Part shown: one piece after another, positions 59,326-64,000 of the stretch | Numbering within the stretch: the first letter of the stretch is position 1 | Layout of the letters: every line of letters begins with the position of its first letter | From: Metallyticus violacea | Lineage: Eukaryota > Arthropoda > Insecta > Mantodea > Metallyticidae | Direction: 5' to 3' | Assembly: GCA_030762175.1 (NCBI GenBank) | Contig: CM060834.1 | Location: 30,694,501-30,758,500, forward strand | Length of the DNA: 64,000 bases | Notes under the pieces: generated by a model | Told to the model about the DNA's origin: nothing | Databases searched by the model: none | Seen by the model: only the letters and a program-made list of their open reading frames with translations | Translations under genes and position numbers: made by a program

Positions 59326-60613
59326 GTTATTGTGTTTGTTACCACCTAATTTCTCTCCTTAAAGTACAGTACAGGCGATTGAAAGTTACACCTCTTTGAA
59401 TGATTAATATGTACATTTTCAAAGATGAATACCCTAAGGGGGAAAAACTAGTAATAGGAAAAACCAATTTCATGGAAAATATTGAAAGCATTCGCTCACA
59501 CTGGGTCACATCCCTCTTAGTCGTGCCATAAAGAAGAAATGAGTTTGTGCGAAACATGTGCTCTGACGGCTGAGTGCACTAAACTATGCCTCTAGTAATA
59601 AGAAAGTTAAATCTTTATTTGTTAGATTTTGTAAGTAAAATTATATGTTTTATATACGCCAATAATATATATCTTAATAAACAACAAATGTTTTAATTTT
59701 AAGGCGTTAATGCTCAAACCCAAAAAAACGTAAATTAATTATCTTCGCTTTCAAAATAAATGCAACATTATTAAATATTCTAAGATTAAAACACGACTGC
59801 TTTATTTGATTAAAATAATAAATAATTTCCTATCACATTTTAACAAAGTTGATTTACTTTTTGTGCGTGAGCATAAATATCTTACAATTAACAAGTCCTT
59901 GCTATTGGGAGCTACATTATCAGGTGTATAAGGAACATTAATTTTACTTGCAAAAAAATAACAAATAAAAACCTTTCACGCATTGTACGTTTTGAATTTC
60001 CCTAGCTCTCATTTCTAGACATCTTATATTTATCATGGAGAACTCGATGTAACTAGTGATAATACTCTGAAAATACAGCATGTAACAAAAAAATATGTCA
60101 AAACTTTGAAGAAACATTCCTTGCAAATAGAAGGTGCAAATATGTAATACGAAATTGTTTTATTTCCTTGTTACAGCCCTTTGTCTACAACTCCGCTTAC
60201 ACGCTCTGATATGCAAGCTAGACTGCCAATATTTCTGTCCTGTGACAATAACTCTACAACGGAACACTTCATTAATACGTATGGTAGGTAAACATTCACT
60301 TTTACCTATGGTTAAATGTGTTGGGGATTTTATAGCTACTCTTAGTTCCTAGGTTCACCATTATTATGGTCGTTCTGTATCATGTAGCCCGCTTGTTATT
60401 ACTTATTTCATTGCTTGACGTAGCACCGAGCACTAGTATCAGTTCTGTGTGTTTATGGATTTAGTTCAATGCACATTAAAATGAGGTATTCAAACGCAGA
60501 GTTGACAGATGCTCATATGATCTACGGATTAGTCGAAGGTGTATAGAGTCTTCGTGTTCGTATTCTGCAACACTGCCAGACAATACGAAATGCTCCAGCG
60601 ATACCCAGGGAGA
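59326..60613. other. No recognised gene
   Basis: AT-rich; nothing identified. Confidence 0.5.
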
Positions 60614-60917
60614 GTCGGTCCGGGTGGTGTAGAGGTAACCATACTTGCCTCCTAAACCCAAGATCGGAAGTTCAATCCCGGACAGTATCGAAGTATTTTA
60701 AAGCATAAAAATCCTAAGCATGGCTTCTTTCGGAAGGGAAGTAAAGCCGTGGGTCCCGTGTCGTACATTTACGGCACGATAAAGAACCTCAAGTCTGAAA
60801 GAAGAGGCCTCTGAGCAAAGTTTGTCGACTGTTTCACGCCCTGAATAGAGTGGGACGCTGATGACCTGAGATGTTAAAGAGCGTCCGTAAATAAACCAAA
60901 TAAAAAAAAAAAGCATA
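60614..60917 (+). mobile_element. SINE-A copy 4
   Basis: Plus-strand, about 304 bp including an A-rich tail. The tRNA-like head reads CCGGGTGGTGTAGAGGTAAC with box B AGTTCAATCCC (mutated first G). Body blocks match copy 1. A short duplication AGGGAGA occurs at 60607-60613 and 60918-60924. More mutations in box B than copy 1 suggest an older or inactive insertion. Confidence 0.82.
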
Positions 60918-60924
60918 AGGGAGA

Positions 60925-61829
60925 CTATGCGATGGCGGGTTGATGAATATATCCGTGCTAACGAAGACATTTTGAACATTTCATCTGACTCTCTGTTTTC
61001 CACATTTCTGTTTTTGAATATTCTACTATGTGGTACAGATGTAGAAAAAGCATGGAAATAAAGCAATTCTGGAATCATGTTCATATTATATTTTCATCAT
61101 GTTTATGCGAAGAATGTTTTCCTAAAGTTTTGGCGTGCCTTTTTGTTACACCTGTATACAATACATAGAAAATATATTACTAACACTTTGAGCGTATTAC
61201 TTGTTAAACGCTGCATTCTCCAAATAATAACGTGAGAAATATGAGAAGGCAGAAACCAACATCTTAAGTTGTTTCAATATAATTGAGAACATGTTTTGGA
61301 GATTTTACATGGAAAATAGACCCAATCGCAGAAATCCAAGAATCAAATATTGTATTCTATTAGCACAATAATGAATGATTATTTTTTTAATATTATAATA
61401 TAATGTAGTGTCTATTGCATCTTAGTTTTATAAAGATGTTCCAGAATGCTTCTTCTGAAGATTTGTAACAGTTATATGTATCATCAAGGTATATAATGAT
61501 TTAACTTTTACTAAGCATTATGCTAAATGTCACAAAACAGAAAATCATTAAAACGCGTTTGCATTATTGAATATGTAAAACATAGTTACATTAACTTGAT
61601 AGCTGTAACCAAAAAAAAACGTTTCATCAAGAGATTCTTGCGACCTTTTTCATGGTGATTTGTGAACTGGTTCAATTTTTTCCCGCAGATGAGCTCTGTT
61701 TGTGAGTCTTAGCATTTCGTCGGACAGTTGAGTGAGCTTGTTTATTGTGTGGCTTTTGCCTACCATTCTTCATGTCTAGTGATAAAATATCGCATCACCT
61801 AGATCTGTCATTTCCACTAAATTCCAGAT
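60925..61829. other. No recognised gene
   Basis: AT-rich; nothing identified. Confidence 0.5.
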
Positions 61830-62000
61830 TTGGCCCCTTGCGACTTCTTTCTCTTCGGCGCTGAAAGGAAGCGTGGAAGAGATTAAGGCGAACGTGACGA
61901 GATAGTTGATGTTTATCCCAAAAGAGAACCTTGCGAATTGTTTTGAAAAGTGAAAGGGATGCCGAGCTAAGAGCGAGTTTTCAAAGTTTTCTGAAGAACT
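61830..62000 (+). pseudogene. Mariner-like transposase C-terminal fragment
   Basis: Plus-strand IPDLAPCDFFLFGA contains the third catalytic Asp block (CDFF). A frame change gives GSVEEIKANVTR, then FIPKENLANCFEK, the usual helical C-terminus. Two stops and at least one frameshift break it. It lies 600 bp from the opposite-strand mariner relic at 62.6-63.1 kb. Orientation and family differ enough to treat them as separate. Confidence 0.55.
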
Positions 62001-62639
62001 CTAAGGAAAATTATGGTAGACAAAGTACTTAAATGTGTGTATATTTAACATATTTCTGTTCTATCTATAAGTGAAAATTGTTTTTACATATCTGCTATAG
62101 CTGAGAGCGCTCTTTCATAAAGTCTCAAATATACTTTATGTACAGAAATACGTGTATTTTTTAAATATGTTTACCTCAGTAATAGCCTACTGCGATATAA
62201 CTAAGAAAGCTACTTGGTCCGCTGAAGATTTATGTTACATATAGACGAATCTCCAAATATACATTTGTAATTGTAATCCACAATCAACAATGATATATCA
62301 CATTTCTGGAAATGTTTAAAGCTTCTGCAACGTATAGATTCTTGAAACATTTACGAATGAAATAACATGTCATTTGTAGAATGTCATGAAAACAATAAAA
62401 ATACAAAAGCCAAAAATATCCCTTTCTCGGGAACGAAGAGTAAGACTTATCACAAGTAACATCACAAGAGGGTCTTAGATTGCCGATGAACTCACGAACG
62501 TACTGACTAAATTTATTTGAAAAGTTCAGATCCTCGAGTGATATTTATTAGGGCAATTTCACGAATAAAATAAGAATTTAAATATAATTCCCCTAAACTT
62601 GGCTTACGAAATTGCACATTTATATTATGAATACTTAAC
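62001..62639. other. No recognised gene
   Basis: AT-rich DNA between two mariner fragments; nothing identified. Confidence 0.5.
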
Positions 62640-63075
62640 CTTTTCAAGTCACCTAGCAACAGAAGAATGTAGAGTGTCAGTAATACCAATAGAGAAGAGC
62701 CAAATACGGGCTTGGGACCATTTCATGAACACAGTAAGAATAACTGTTTTGATTGTTTTTTCCATGCCAATGCATGATGATGGATCCATATCTCATTCGC
62801 TGTTTTTATTTGCTTCTTAGCAAACACGGCAGCAATTTTGGGCAGACTTCTTCATCAAGTAAAATATAGCTTACGGTGCCTATAGCCTCAGCAATTTCAT
62901 ACATTTTAACTCGCCGGTCACCGTATATTTGAAATTAGCGCACGGATGATTAATATTTGTATAAAATTTTATACTCACTTATGAATATCTACCATGTACT
63001 TGTTCAATGAATTGTGCTATTACAGTTTTGGGGCGTTCTTCACTAGGGTTTTCATCAAGGCTGGTACGACCCTTT
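62640..63075 (-). pseudogene. Mariner transposase N-terminal relic
   Basis: Minus-strand blocks in mariner order: GRTSLDENPSEERPKTVIA and FIEQVHGR (linker between the two HTH motifs), then GDRRVKMYEIAEAIGT (second HTH), then NEIWIHHHALAWKKQSKQ, which matches the segment around the first catalytic Asp; here Asp is replaced by Asn. An unrelated or diverged stretch of about 60 bp separates the first two blocks. The catalytic C-terminal half is not recognised downstream. It is clearly dead. The assignment is from motif order only. Confidence 0.6.
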
Positions 63076-64000
63076 ATAATTAGGTAGCTTATTTGTATTC
63101 ATTGAAAACTTGATATAGTAGTATATATTTAAACTTTTATAAACTTAGTATAAACAACCTTTGGAATTAAATACTTTTTGTAAAAATGTTAATAACTACA
63201 TGATACTCAATTTCTATTAATTTAACGAAATACCCAAAACAAGTGTGCTTTAGAACCCTGTATTAATGAAAATATTTGAAACAATTCTTTTATATTTAAA
63301 ATATATCAACGTAAAAAAGTTATCTTGCCAATTGCCTGGTCAATTTTTCAGACTGGCCAGATATTTAAAATAATCGTTACATTTTCAAAACAAGACTTTG
63401 CAAACTGGAATTGTGTTTTCATTTACAGACTGGAACATGTTGTAAAGTATGAAATTGTTGCACTAAATGATAAGAAATTCCATAAAATACGAAATTATAG
63501 GATTAAATGACAGAAATTCTGGTTTCAGTAATTCCTGGACTTAGAATATTGTTTCTAGGCGGCGTAGTTTAGTATAAATCATTAAGAGCTGCGCTAATAA
63601 GGATAGAGAAAATATCAAAGATTATAACTTCACATGGCTTGAAATTTAGTTACCATATAGGCACACTCCCTTTGCTTTTGATTGTCACATGTATATAACA
63701 AATGCGTTACATTAGTAGCAACGTTTCAGTGCCATGAATTATCTGCCATTAACTTTCTCAGAGGAGCGGCTATGAACTTTTTGAAACTGACATAGCAAAA
63801 GTCTCATTTTGATTCATCCCTTTCACTCAGGCCGCTTGCTGGGCAGAATGATTAACAGCAGGTGGACGTATAAATTTCCTTCTTATTGCATTCAGCAGTG
63901 ACATAACGGCCTAATGATGAAGCAGTCGGGTGATTTACAAACACATTTGGCCATCATTGCTGAATCGTTTCGGGAAATACTAACATAAAATAAAACACAA
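63076..64000. other. No recognised gene
   Basis: AT-rich; nothing identified. Confidence 0.5.

Overview
This window reads as intronic or intergenic DNA of an insect with a large, repeat-filled genome. It is AT-rich, has no operons or long intact ORFs, and is full of decayed transposons, tRNA-derived SINEs, non-LTR retrotransposon fragments and microsatellites. CCTAA/TTAGG-like telomere motifs, many mariner lineages and a Dscam-type exon point to an insect. The very long introns favour a large-genome lineage such as cockroach, termite, orthopteran or stick insect, but the sequence does not prove this.

The only convincing host coding sequence is a 143-nt exon at 43452-43594 on the minus strand. 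It has AG and GT splice borders and encodes the end of an immunoglobulin domain closely resembling the first Ig domain of Dscam-family cell-adhesion receptors. No second Ig exon is recognisable in the 43 kb downstream or the 20 kb upstream, so most of the window is probably intron of that gene. Two weaker exon candidates (1639-1748 and 12955-13038, both minus) are given at low confidence.

Layout: 1-4 kb, little beyond simple repeats and one exon candidate; 4.1-5.2 kb and 13.9-14.7 kb, two decayed copies of one LINE family; 7.7-8.7 kb, a Harbinger-like MITE with long inverted repeats; 10.0-10.8, 11.2-12.4 and 33.6-34.7 kb, mariner elements, the last two with both terminal inverted repeats; 16.8-17.1 kb, an intact SINE (called SINE-A here); 20.4 and 50.4-50.9 kb, transposase relics with a DUF4817-like N-terminus; 26.3-27.5 kb, a 90-bp tandem duplication abutting a Jockey-like reverse transcriptase relic; 30.5 kb, a broken Myb/SANT (zeste-like) domain; 31.5 and 38.9-39.8 kb, piggyBac relics; 36-38 kb, several tRNA-like sequences; 44.1-44.7 kb, a pogo/Tigger-like MITE; 45.4-46.2 kb, a 13-unit compound minisatellite; 48.4-48.8 kb, telomere-like CCTAA minisatellite units; 52.5-53.4 kb, another mariner relic; 54.8-55.8 kb, nested SINEs; 56.8-58.5 kb, a hAT transposase relic split by a SINE-A copy; 59.0-59.3 kb, a third SINE family; 60.6-60.9 kb, a further SINE-A; 61.8-63.1 kb, mariner fragments.

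None of the transposases is intact, so nothing here works as a genetic system. What the window offers is a stratigraphy of insertions (SINE-A into hAT, SINE-A into another SINE) around one conserved exon. No tRNA, rRNA, CRISPR or bacterial-type feature was found.
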